Shown piece by piece: positions 7,607-15,442 of a stretch of 18,169 nt of DNA (the first letter of the stretch is position 1; each line of letters starts with the position of its first letter). Under the pieces are notes generated by a model, which worked only from the letters and a program-made list of their open reading frames with translations, did no database searches and was not told the DNA's origin. This stretch comes from JAGLSB01 sp023135955. Its GTDB lineage: Bacteria; Bacteroidota; Bacteroidia; Bacteroidales; GCA-2748055. The DNA is taken from positions 1 through 18,169 of the forward strand of contig DAOVIO010000074.1 of assembly GCA_030673645.1 (NCBI GenBank), read 5' to 3'. The position numbers were made by a program, and so were the translations under genes.

Positions 7607-8984
7607 AACCAGTCCTCAGGTATTCTCATTAAGCGAATTAAGCCGAAAAATAAAGAGCAGCCTGAATGATTCTTTCCCGGAAAAAGTCTGGTTGAGAGGA
7701 GAAATAAGTGATATCCGGCAACATTCCAACGGTCATGTATACATTGAGTTAATTGAGAAAGCAAAGAATTCTGATAAAATAACAGCCAGAATAAAAGCTA
7801 CTATTTGGTCATTTACATATCGAATGTTGCGTCCCTATTTTGAAGGAACTACAGGCTATGCATTATCGACAGGTATAAAAATAATGGTTCTTGCAAGTGT
7901 CGAATATCATCCACAATATTCAATCAGCTTAAACATTACCGATATAGATCCCAGTTATACCCTTGGCGATCTTGCACAGAAAAAAGACGAAATTCTACAA
8001 CGACTTGTTCAGGAAGGTGTTATTGATATGAACAAAGAATTAGAAATTCCGATTGTTCCACAAAGAATTGCTGTTATTTCTTCTGAATCAGCAGCAGGTT
8101 ATGAAGATTTCCTGAACAGTTTGGAAAACAATATATATAATTTTCATTTCAATATTACACTATTCCCTGCATTGATGCAAGGGGACAAAGCTGTAGAGTC
8201 GATTATTAACATGCTGGAAAATATCTATGAGAATGAAGAGAAATACGATCTTGTTGTTATCATTCGAGGTGGTGGAGCAAAAATTGATCTGGAATGTTTT
8301 AATGATTATGAACTTGCCTACCACATTACACAATTTCCACTACCGGTATTAACTGGGATTGGTCATGAAAGAGATGAGACAATTACTGATATTGCTGCGC
8401 ACACAAAATTAAAAACACCAACAGCAGTAGCAGAGTTTCTTATAGATTCTTTGTTGGTTTTTTTGAGTGAGTTAAATGAATTCCGGGATAGGATTACTAA
8501 TATTTCAAATAACAGATTTCAGGATTCAGAAAATCTTATTAACCGATATTCTCTTTTGCTTTTTAATGTTACAAAAAATAAACTTTCTGATCATCATAAT
8601 AAACTAAGCAGATTAGGAATTCAGGCTGAAAGTAAATCAAGAAAGCTTTTATTTCATAAAGCTGCGGAATTGAACAGTGCAAAACAACAGATAAGGTCTA
8701 GAATAAATTCCAAAATCAGAGAGGCATTTGATAAATTTGAAACATCTTCAAGGTTAATCAGAGTTAAAAGCCCAAAAATAATTAATTTAGAAAACCAAAA
8801 GCTGATAAGTTTTCATAAAGCCCTAAAAATTCTTGATCCCATTAATATACTCAAGCGAGGATATTCCCTAAGCTATTTCAAAGGAATGTTGATTAAAGAA
8901 TCAGGGAAACTTAAATCTGGAGATGAGATTCAAACCAGACTTTATAAAGGTCAAATAATAAGTAGAGTAACAAAAAATAAATAA
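7581..8984 (+). CDS. xseA: Exodeoxyribonuclease VII large subunit
   Basis: Catalytic subunit of exonuclease VII, which degrades single-stranded DNA from both ends in mismatch repair and in turnover of damaged DNA. The 467 residues contain an N-terminal OB-fold (about 10-110, with VWLRGEISDIRQHSNGHVYIEL). The large-subunit catalytic region follows, with IAVISSESAAGYEDF, IIRGGGAKIDLECFND (Gly230-232) and LTGIGHERDETITDIAAHTKLK. A long helical region (about 290-400) for binding XseB and a C-terminal RGYSL segment close the protein. No ATG exists in frame before the OB-fold. The TTG at 7581 is the only conventional start after an in-frame stop at 7554, so a TTG start inside the protease gene is the best call. 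xseB follows after 3 bp. Confidence 0.94.
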   Translation: MSINSSKNKTSPQVFSLSELSRKIKSSLNDSFPEKVWLRGEISDIRQHSNGHVYIELIEKAKNSDKITARIKATIWSFTYRMLRPYFEGTTGYALSTGIKIMVLASVEYHPQYSISLNITDIDPSYTLGDLAQKKDEILQRLVQEGVIDMNKELEIPIVPQRIAVISSESAAGYEDFLNSLENNIYNFHFNITLFPALMQGDKAVESIINMLENIYENEEKYDLVVIIRGGGAKIDLECFNDYELAYHITQFPLPVLTGIGHERDETITDIAAHTKLKTPTAVAEFLIDSLLVFLSELNEFRDRITNISNNRFQDSENLINRYSLLLFNVTKNKLSDHHNKLSRLGIQAESKSRKLLFHKAAELNSAKQQIRSRINSKIREAFDKFETSSRLIRVKSPKIINLENQKLISFHKALKILDPINILKRGYSLSYFKGMLIKESGKLKSGDEIQTRLYKGQIISRVTKNK

Positions 8985-8987
8985 TAA

Positions 8988-9188
8988 ATGGCTAAAAAAA
9001 ATATTACATATAATGAAGCTGTAAAGGACATTGAGCTTATTTTACAACATCTTGAAGAAGAAGATCTGGATGTGGATCAGCTTGCGGATAAGGTTAAAAA
9101 AGCGACTGAATTAATTCAGTTTTGTAAAGATAAACTTAAAAATACAGAAGAGGAAGTTAATAAGATTCTTGATGTGGATGAAGAGTAG
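8988..9188 (+). CDS. xseB: Exodeoxyribonuclease VII small subunit
   Basis: Small helical partner of XseA; several copies wrap the long helices of the large subunit and are needed for its stability and activity. The 66-residue protein has the family pattern: YNEAVKDIELILQHLEEEDLDVDQLADKVKKA, then LIQFCKDKLKNTEEEVNKIL, and an acidic tail (DVDEE). Start ATG lies 3 bp after the xseA stop, the usual arrangement. It is the last gene of the plus-strand run that starts at 5176; it converges on the minus-strand gene ending at 9255. Confidence 0.93.
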   Translation: MAKKNITYNEAVKDIELILQHLEEEDLDVDQLADKVKKATELIQFCKDKLKNTEEEVNKILDVDEE

Positions 9189-9254
9189 AAAGATGATCAA
9201 AAATGTACATGTTGTATTAATGGAGCTTATGTATAATTGCTGGTAAAATAATCA

Positions 9255-10079
9255 CTACTCAAAATCAGGCTCTCTTCCCAAATCAAATAAATCCTTCAAA
9301 TAATTGATCTCAAGAGCACAACCTACTTTCACGCAGAAATGGTTGTAAAATCCCTTCGCTGCGTACATTAACTGATTCTGACTCACAATCATTACTTGTA
9401 TGGGATCAATTTCATCAAAAGTCCATTTTCCTTTAACCTGCTCCAATTTTTCAATATTATTATCAGCAATTCTATGCATTTCCTTGAAAGCTTTTACAAT
9501 ATACAACTCCTTATTGGCTACTATTCCTTTAACTTTACCTGTTTTTAAATCAATTAGTGGAGCACCATTAGTTCCCGGTTTAACAAAACCATCATACTGA
9601 ATCATTGTATAACCTTTATTATTTTGTGCATAGGAACTAATAATTCCAGGTTTTAAACCAATATTATTCAATTCAATTTGATATTCTATTGTTAAGATCT
9701 GGAGCCCTATTTCTGGCTCACAATTACTACAGAGTTCTAAACTTTGCAAGCCATCTACTTGCTCTTCATTGAGGAGAAGATATGTGAAACCAATATCTCT
9801 TAATTCTTCTTTCTTGGCTAATAATTTCCTAAAATCTTTGGCTGCAAATTTTAGCTCCTTGAATATTTTTAAGCCATCGATTTCATAAAACCGAATAATA
9901 ACTTTATTTATATCCTTTAGATTGTAAACTATATCATCGGTGATAATACGATTTCCATATTTAAAACCAGTAACGCCAAAAAGTTTACTCCCCGAATTGC
10001 CATAAAAATTAACAGAGCAGATTGCCTTATGGTACTTATTCCAGATTACTTCATACATCTTTGAAATTGATTTTTTCAT
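9255..10079 (-). CDS. Trypsin-fold-like protein lacking catalytic residues (putative pseudoprotease)
   Basis: I do not recognise a named family. The 274-residue protein has no signal peptide or membrane segment and is probably cytosolic. Its layout resembles a chymotrypsin/HtrA-like double barrel. Residues about 18-65 (AICSVNFYG, FGVTGFKYGNRIITDDIVY) align by eye with the N-terminal barrel around the motif TNAHVV. Residues 167-188 (VKPGTNGAPLIDLKTGKVKGIV) match the region around the catalytic serine, normally GxSGGPL followed by a return strand GxVxGI. At the expected positions, Asn171 replaces serine and Ile50 replaces histidine, and no aspartate fits the third position near 97-101. If the alignment is right it cannot be a serine protease and may be a binding or scaffold protein. 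The C-terminal 85 residues are unassigned. It is a single-gene unit, convergent with xseB. Confidence 0.6.
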   Translation of the reverse strand: MKKSISKMYEVIWNKYHKAICSVNFYGNSGSKLFGVTGFKYGNRIITDDIVYNLKDINKVIIRFYEIDGLKIFKELKFAAKDFRKLLAKKEELRDIGFTYLLLNEEQVDGLQSLELCSNCEPEIGLQILTIEYQIELNNIGLKPGIISSYAQNNKGYTMIQYDGFVKPGTNGAPLIDLKTGKVKGIVANKELYIVKAFKEMHRIADNNIEKLEQVKGKWTFDEIDPIQVMIVSQNQLMYAAKGFYNHFCVKVGCALEINYLKDLFDLGREPDFE

Positions 10080-10143
10080 AATGTGTTAAATGTTATAGTG
10101 TCCAGAATAAGTAAAAAGTAACATCGAAAATCAATATATTTTT

Positions 10144-10151
10144 CAAATTTA
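10144..10151 (-). promoter_or_regulatory. Possible promoter -7 box for the 9255-10079 gene
   Basis: TAAATTTG on the minus strand matches TAnnTTTG, 64 bp upstream of the ATG at 10079. TTG at the -33 position is badly spaced (14 bp), so support is weak. The surrounding 10080-10255 gap is AT-rich and shows nothing else. Confidence 0.3.
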
Positions 10152-10255
10152 TAAAAAAAACAATTCAATACCTTAATTTCAGAAATTATAGAACATTGTT
10201 TTAGCGAACATAAAAACTAATATTTCAAACTGTTAAACAATAAGAACCGCTTGAA

Positions 10256-11896
10256 TCATTCTTTCTTCCTTACTGACTTAAGTTTTATAAGATTCAATGG
10301 ATTTGTCGGGAAATTTTCAATACACAAAGGGGTAAAGCGTAAAACCTGATCATAATATAAAGGGACAATAACTGCATTATCAATGATCATTTGGTCCATT
10401 TGGAACAAAATCCTTTCCCGGGTTTCAATATCCTGAATACGATTTGACAAAACATACAGACTATCATACCCGGGCGAGGAAAAATGTGTGTAATTAGGCC
10501 CGGCCGGACTAAAATTTCCTGTATAAAACAAAGAGAGATAACTCTCAGGATCTGGATAATCAGCAATCCATGAGGCTCTAAAGAAATCAAGATTAGAGTT
10601 TGCAACAAGGTTTCTGAAAGCGGCACCCGTTGATAGATCAAGCTTTATTTCAATTCCAATTTTTTGTAATTCGAATTGAATATATTCGCACAAATCCAGA
10701 TAATCAGCTGTTGTTGTTAGCTCCACTATCCCTAATCCCTGCCCTTTTGGATAGCCAGCCTTATTTAGAAAGTGCAAAGCAGTATCATGATTATAATGAT
10801 AGCCATTAATATCACTCTGATTATATAAAGGCATCCCAGTTGGAACCATTCCTTTCAAAGCCGGTTCTCCTATATTGTTACGAAGATATTTTATCATTTT
10901 TTTCCTGTCAAATCCATAATTGATTGCTTTTCTGACATTAATATTCAATAATGGATTTTTTAAACTGTCAGATAGTTCGGGATCAACAAGAAAAGCCAGA
11001 TACTCAGTATTAAGATATGCTTGAGAATTTAGTTGAAACTCATCCTTATATTTAGGATTTAAATCTCCTGAGCGAGTAAGTAATTCATCCTTATAACTGG
11101 GATGTACACCGGATAGTAAATCAAGATTCCCCAACAGGAATTCCATAAACTCAGATTGTTTATCCTTAATGAAACTAATTACAACACCATCCAGATATGG
11201 ATATCTTTGCCCATTTTCATCTTTTTCAAAATAATTATCATTTTTTACAAAAATTAATTTTTCATCCTCTCGCCAAAGTTTAAATCGAAAAGGCCCTGTC
11301 CCAACCGGATTCCTGCCAAAATTCTCTTTTTCAAATTCACAAACTTCTTTTGGAACAACATAGCAATATGGTATGCTTAATAAAGATAGAAAGGGTGAGA
11401 ATGCTTCTTTTAATTCTATTTTTAGAGTAGAATCGTTTAAAGCATAAAATCCATCTGGATAAATTGGGTTTTTATCAGATATATGCTGAAAAACCCATCG
11501 GCCAGGCGACGAAATCTCAGGATCAAGTATTCGACGGAAACTATAAACAAAATCGAAGGCTGTTACTATCCTCCCTTTTCCTTCAGGAAAAACTTCATGA
11601 TTATGAAATGAAACATCATTGCGAAGGTGAAAAGTATAGCTAAGTCCATCATCGCTAATCTCCCAGTTTTTAGCTATACAAGCTACGACATTTAAGCTGT
11701 CATCCATTTGAACCAGCCCATTAAATAACTGATGGACAGGCCATATCTGACTTTTTGTTCTGGCCTTTGCCGGATCGAGGCTCCCCACACCTACCGACTC
11801 ATTATATCTGAATACATTTGATACTACACCTTGCCTGTTTGTATCTGAACAGGAGAAAATAAACAACAATGTGACAAAAAAATATATTATTCTCAT
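10256..11896 (-). CDS. Oligopeptide/dipeptide-type solute-binding lipoprotein (SBP family 5)
   Basis: Resembles OppA/DppA extracytoplasmic binding proteins, which capture peptides or other solutes for ABC importers. The ATG at 11894-11896 gives 546 residues starting MRIIYFFVTLLFIFSC, a lipoprotein signal with the lipidated Cys16; a TTG 12 bp upstream is also possible but would spoil the signal. Family features include GSLDPAKARTKSQIWPVHQLFNGL, LNVVACIAKNWEISDDGLSYTFHLRNDVSFHN and AFDFVYSFRRILDPE near the N-terminus, NVRKAINYGFDRKKMI in the middle and FFRASWIADYPDPESYLSLFY towards the end. The start is 1 bp after the stop of the sensor kinase gene, so the two are co-transcribed. No permease or ATPase gene is adjacent, so it may deliver ligand to a distant importer or take part in sensing. 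Confidence 0.9.
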   Translation of the reverse strand: MRIIYFFVTLLFIFSCSDTNRQGVVSNVFRYNESVGVGSLDPAKARTKSQIWPVHQLFNGLVQMDDSLNVVACIAKNWEISDDGLSYTFHLRNDVSFHNHEVFPEGKGRIVTAFDFVYSFRRILDPEISSPGRWVFQHISDKNPIYPDGFYALNDSTLKIELKEAFSPFLSLLSIPYCYVVPKEVCEFEKENFGRNPVGTGPFRFKLWREDEKLIFVKNDNYFEKDENGQRYPYLDGVVISFIKDKQSEFMEFLLGNLDLLSGVHPSYKDELLTRSGDLNPKYKDEFQLNSQAYLNTEYLAFLVDPELSDSLKNPLLNINVRKAINYGFDRKKMIKYLRNNIGEPALKGMVPTGMPLYNQSDINGYHYNHDTALHFLNKAGYPKGQGLGIVELTTTADYLDLCEYIQFELQKIGIEIKLDLSTGAAFRNLVANSNLDFFRASWIADYPDPESYLSLFYTGNFSPAGPNYTHFSSPGYDSLYVLSNRIQDIETRERILFQMDQMIIDNAVIVPLYYDQVLRFTPLCIENFPTNPLNLIKLKSVRKKE

Positions 11897-11897
11897 T

Positions 11898-14800
11898 CTA
11901 GTTACCAAGGTATCTACTTAAAACTTTAAATAAGTCTGCGGCTCTGATTGGTTTGGCAATATAATCATCGCATCCGGCTTGCTTACTGATCTCTTTTTCT
12001 CCCGCCATTGCATAGGCAGTTTGGGCAATAATGGGAATCTCTGAATTTAAATTCTTAATTTCGCGTGTTGCTTCGTAACCGTCTATTCCTGGCATCTGAA
12101 TATCCATCAAAATAAGATCGATTCGGGCATTCTCAGAAACCAATTGAATCGCTTCATTGCCTGTTTTAGCTCTCAATACGTTTATCTCTGATTTTATTAA
12201 TACTTCATATAATAATTTGTAATTAGAATCTTCATCTTCCGCGATAATTATGGTTTTACCGGGCCACCTATTTTTTCCAATAGCAAATTTTTCCGAATTG
12301 TTACTTTCATTTTTCATAGAGACAGAATATGGTAATGTAAATATAAATTCAGAACCTTCTCCCTTATTAGAAACAACACTAATGTCTCCTCCCATCTGTT
12401 CAATAAGGTGTTTAGAAATTGAAAGTCCTAAGCCTGTCCCTCCATAAAACTGCTTTTTACTTTCATGACCTTGACGAAAACGTTCAAAAATTAATTCCTG
12501 ATATTCCTCCTTAATCCCGATACCCATATCCTTTACGTAAAACTTAATCATTGAATCTGTTTTCTCTTTAATACCAAAACTTATTTTTCCGCTGTCAGTA
12601 AACTTAATCGCATTATTTAGCAAATTAGAAAATATCTGCCTCAACCTGAATTCATCGGTTTTCAAAATAATTGCAGAATCATAACCATTATTCATTTCTT
12701 CAATTACTAATTGTCCTTTCCCTTGCTTTTTGGCTGAGGTTAGAAACAACTGACGAATATCAACCAATATAGGACCGAGATTAAATTCATTTTTATTTAT
12801 CTTAATTAAGCCAGCTTCTATCTTAGAAATATCTATAATATCCTCTATTAACCTCATCAAAGTATCTGCACCTTGATTAATCTGAGTAATAAAATCTAAT
12901 TTTTGTTTTTCATTGTCTTCTGTTGTGGCCAATAGCTCAGCAAATCCTATAATAGCATTCATAGGAGTTCTTATTTCATGCGACATATTTGACAAGAAAG
13001 CTGTTTTTAACTTATCAGATTCCTCAGCCTTAATTTTTGCAAGTTTTAAATTATATTCATAATTCTTTCTCTCGTTAATATTCTTCACCACAATAACAAA
13101 GCTATTCTCCTTCTCTATCTGGTTTGCAATCAATCCTATTGAGGCTTCTGCAAAAAACTCACTACCCCCTTTTCTCACCATTCTTAGTTCAATATTTTTT
13201 GAGAAACCAGTCGAAAAAGTATCATTCAGAAGATTCTGGATCTTGATAATATCCTCTTTTGCAACATATTCAAAAAAGTTATTTGTTTTTATTTTATCTA
13301 TACTTGTCTCGCCTACAAGTTCATTAAAGCTGGAATTATTCTCCAGGAAATTTCCATCCAAATCTATCACTACCAAGCCATCTGGCGAAGATTCAATTAT
13401 TCCTCTTTGCCTTTCTTCATTAGTTTTTAATTCATCCTGAGCTTTTTTTCTTTCAATCGCCCTTGCAATATGATCGGAAACAATTTCCAGAAGCTTAACA
13501 TCATCTTGCGTGTATTTAACATTTTCATCATAGCTCTGCACAACAAAAACACCAATAATTTTATTAGCTATTTTAAGAGGTACTCCTAACCAATATAAAG
13601 ATGGTGCTCCGATTGACTCAATTTCCCCTTCCCTCTCAAGCTCACTTATTCTTTCAAGGTCAACAAGTTGTGATTTCCCAGTTTTAATTACGTATGCAGT
13701 AACAGTCTTCCCTGCCGGAAACTCATTAAAATTATCCATTTCATCTTTGTGAAATGGTAAACTTATAATATCTGTTTTTTCATCGTATAGAGCAACATAG
13801 CAATTTCTGGTGTCAATAATAGAGTTTAATGAATCCTGAATGGTCACAAACAAATCGCTTAAGTCATTTGTACTATTTACTGCATTTGCAATTTCTGCTA
13901 AAACCCTTTGAATCCTTTCCTGACGTTTATTTTCACTGATATCCCTGGCAATTGCTAATACTGTTGTTACTTCCTCAGGATTACCGAATTCAGGATAGAG
14001 TCTCCATTCTAAATCCATCTGACCGTTAAGACCCTCTATTGAAAAAACAACTTTATTTGGTTTACCTTCATCAAAGACCTTTTGAATATTATCATCCCAA
14101 AATTTACACATTTGATGTGAGAAAATATTCATTTCCTCATGCGTCTTATTTAAAAAACTCTCCGGTTCAAGTCCTAAAAATGTTTTTACAGCATTATTAA
14201 CATATATATGGCGCAGATTTACGTCGAATCTCATAATCACATCAGGTGAATTTTGGGTAAGCGTCTCATATTGCTCCCGAGTAGACGACAAGGATAATTC
14301 AATTTCTTTTGCTTTGTCAATATCCTTAATGATAGCCATAAGGTAAGTCTGACCGTCAACCGAAATTGGCTTAAGTGTGGCATATATCCAAAAAGTGATG
14401 CCTGATTTCTTTCGAGCCATCCATTCTGCAGAAATATCTTTACCCTTTAATGCTTTTAAAGCGTATTCCTTCGCTAATTCATTAGTGAAACCAACATTTG
14501 AAGCACTTAAATCCCCAATCCTCAGATTAAACAACTCTTCTCTGGAATATTCATACATTTCTTCAGACCTGGGATTCACTTCAATTAATGAGAATGTTTT
14601 CGGATTATATATAAATATGGCATCATTAACCGTTTCAAATACTGCTTTGAAAAATGAATCATGAGAAAACTTAGAATCGGAAATACTATTTGAGATTTTC
14701 CGGCTGGGAGTTAGAAAAAGTTGTTTCAAAATATATGGCAGTTTATAAAGCTCCGTGACATCAAAAACTCCCATAACCCCAGACTTTAGGCAATTCTCTG

Positions 14801-15077
14801 ATACAATAGCATCTTGCTTTTCAGTTATAACAAAGATAGGTGCTTCATAAAGGGTGCTTTCCAAATAATTCAAGACATCATTGCATAAAAAACCATTAAG
14901 TCCATAATTAAAAATAATTACATCAGGTTTAAACTCATCCAGACTTTTTCTCATTTCATCAAATTCCTTTGCTACCTCATATTGATAAGAAATGAGCTTG
15001 CTTTCCAGACTATTTATTACAAGATCAGAGTTTTTGTTTTTCCCGCAAATTAGGATTTTAACTTCTTTTAGGTTCAT
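11898..15077 (-). CDS. Cytoplasmic hybrid sensor histidine kinase (REC-like, PAS-PAS-GAF-PAS, HisKA, HATPase, REC)
   Basis: Two-component signalling kinase of 1059 residues without evident membrane segments. In order: a receiver-like domain (about 5-120) lacking the phosphoacceptor (Asn57 in FNYGL where Asp is expected); PAS (about 140-255); PAS (268-385); GAF (390-545); PAS (557-672); HisKA with the phosphorylated His700 in MSHEIRTPMNA; HATPase (about 805-920, NLLNNAIKFT, KDMGIGI, GGTGLGLSISK); and a C-terminal receiver (940-1057) with intact acidic pocket IIIAEDED, Asp992 in LILMDIQMPG and the conserved Lys in AKPI. No output domain is fused, so phosphate must pass to another protein not seen here. 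Start ATG at 15075-15077. The solute-binding lipoprotein gene follows directly. The stimulus is unknown. Confidence 0.95.
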   Translation of the reverse strand: MNLKEVKILICGKNKNSDLVINSLESKLISYQYEVAKEFDEMRKSLDEFKPDVIIFNYGLNGFLCNDVLNYLESTLYEAPIFVITEKQDAIVSENCLKSGVMGVFDVTELYKLPYILKQLFLTPSRKISNSISDSKFSHDSFFKAVFETVNDAIFIYNPKTFSLIEVNPRSEEMYEYSREELFNLRIGDLSASNVGFTNELAKEYALKALKGKDISAEWMARKKSGITFWIYATLKPISVDGQTYLMAIIKDIDKAKEIELSLSSTREQYETLTQNSPDVIMRFDVNLRHIYVNNAVKTFLGLEPESFLNKTHEEMNIFSHQMCKFWDDNIQKVFDEGKPNKVVFSIEGLNGQMDLEWRLYPEFGNPEEVTTVLAIARDISENKRQERIQRVLAEIANAVNSTNDLSDLFVTIQDSLNSIIDTRNCYVALYDEKTDIISLPFHKDEMDNFNEFPAGKTVTAYVIKTGKSQLVDLERISELEREGEIESIGAPSLYWLGVPLKIANKIIGVFVVQSYDENVKYTQDDVKLLEIVSDHIARAIERKKAQDELKTNEERQRGIIESSPDGLVVIDLDGNFLENNSSFNELVGETSIDKIKTNNFFEYVAKEDIIKIQNLLNDTFSTGFSKNIELRMVRKGGSEFFAEASIGLIANQIEKENSFVIVVKNINERKNYEYNLKLAKIKAEESDKLKTAFLSNMSHEIRTPMNAIIGFAELLATTEDNEKQKLDFITQINQGADTLMRLIEDIIDISKIEAGLIKINKNEFNLGPILVDIRQLFLTSAKKQGKGQLVIEEMNNGYDSAIILKTDEFRLRQIFSNLLNNAIKFTDSGKISFGIKEKTDSMIKFYVKDMGIGIKEEYQELIFERFRQGHESKKQFYGGTGLGLSISKHLIEQMGGDISVVSNKGEGSEFIFTLPYSVSMKNESNNSEKFAIGKNRWPGKTIIIAEDEDSNYKLLYEVLIKSEINVLRAKTGNEAIQLVSENARIDLILMDIQMPGIDGYEATREIKNLNSEIPIIAQTAYAMAGEKEISKQAGCDDYIAKPIRAADLFKVLSRYLGN

Positions 15078-15106
15078 CTGATTATTTATTCTGAATATAT
15101 TTAGGA

Positions 15107-15135
15107 GAAAATTAATAATTTAAGACCTGATTCAA
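15107..15135 (-). promoter_or_regulatory. Possible promoter of the kinase operon
   Basis: On the minus strand, TTG (15135-15133) and TAATTTTC (15114-15107) are 18 bp apart, close to the TTTG / TAnnTTTG pattern with one mismatch in the -7 box, 30 bp upstream of the kinase ATG. Weak pattern match. Confidence 0.3.
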
Positions 15136-15263
15136 TGCGAATTAGCATAAATAATGTCTAATTAAGAATTGTTCTAAAGGAAGGTCGGAGACACTGGATG
15201 GACTAAAATGGATAATCTGGGCAGAATTATATTTTAGAATATGAGGTTTGTTGTATTGTTGCT

Positions 15264-15309
15264 GGGTGATGGGTGATGGGTGATGGTATCAGGTTTCAGG
15301 TTTCAGGTT
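15264..15309. repeat. Two adjacent 7-bp tandem arrays
   Basis: GGGTGAT is repeated three times in perfect tandem (15264-15284). Six bases later CAGGTTT is repeated (15290-15296, 15297-15303), with a partial third copy to 15309. Both have a 7-bp period. They lie in the 365-bp non-coding gap 15078-15442 between the TonB receptor gene and the kinase gene; apart from these repeats, the next pair and the weak promoter, I see nothing in that gap. Confidence 0.9.
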
Positions 15310-15337
15310 AAGTCGATGACCTCTCAAACTTTAAACA

Positions 15338-15390
15338 GCGACTGAAAGGAGCAAACCTGAAACATTAAACCTTAAACGCGACTGAAAGGA
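15338..15390. repeat. Direct repeat pair GCGACTGAAAGGA, 40 bp apart
   Basis: GCGACTGAAAGGA occurs at 15338-15350 and 15378-15390, each shortly preceded by a TTAAAC stretch. The sequence between them contains AAACCTGAAAC, the reverse complement of the GTTTCAGGTTT phase of the array at 15290-15309, so the region is an imperfect inverted structure as well as a direct repeat. No coding potential is visible and no mobile gene is attached. Confidence 0.8.
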
Positions 15391-15442
15391 TTAAAAAAAC
15401 TATAACAGAGTCCACTTGGGAAGTATCCAGAAATTATAATAT

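Noticed and set aside
9193..9246. 17-codon ATG frame just after xseB
   Set aside because: Too short, no ribosome-binding or conservation evidence; chance frames of this size are common.
11897..11908. TTG start 12 bp upstream for the solute-binding lipoprotein
   Set aside because: The ATG at 11896 gives a standard lipoprotein signal peptide and sits right after the kinase stop; the extension adds charged residues without benefit.
15264..15390. Possible CRISPR array
   Set aside because: Units are 7-13 bp without regular spacers and there are no cas genes nearby.
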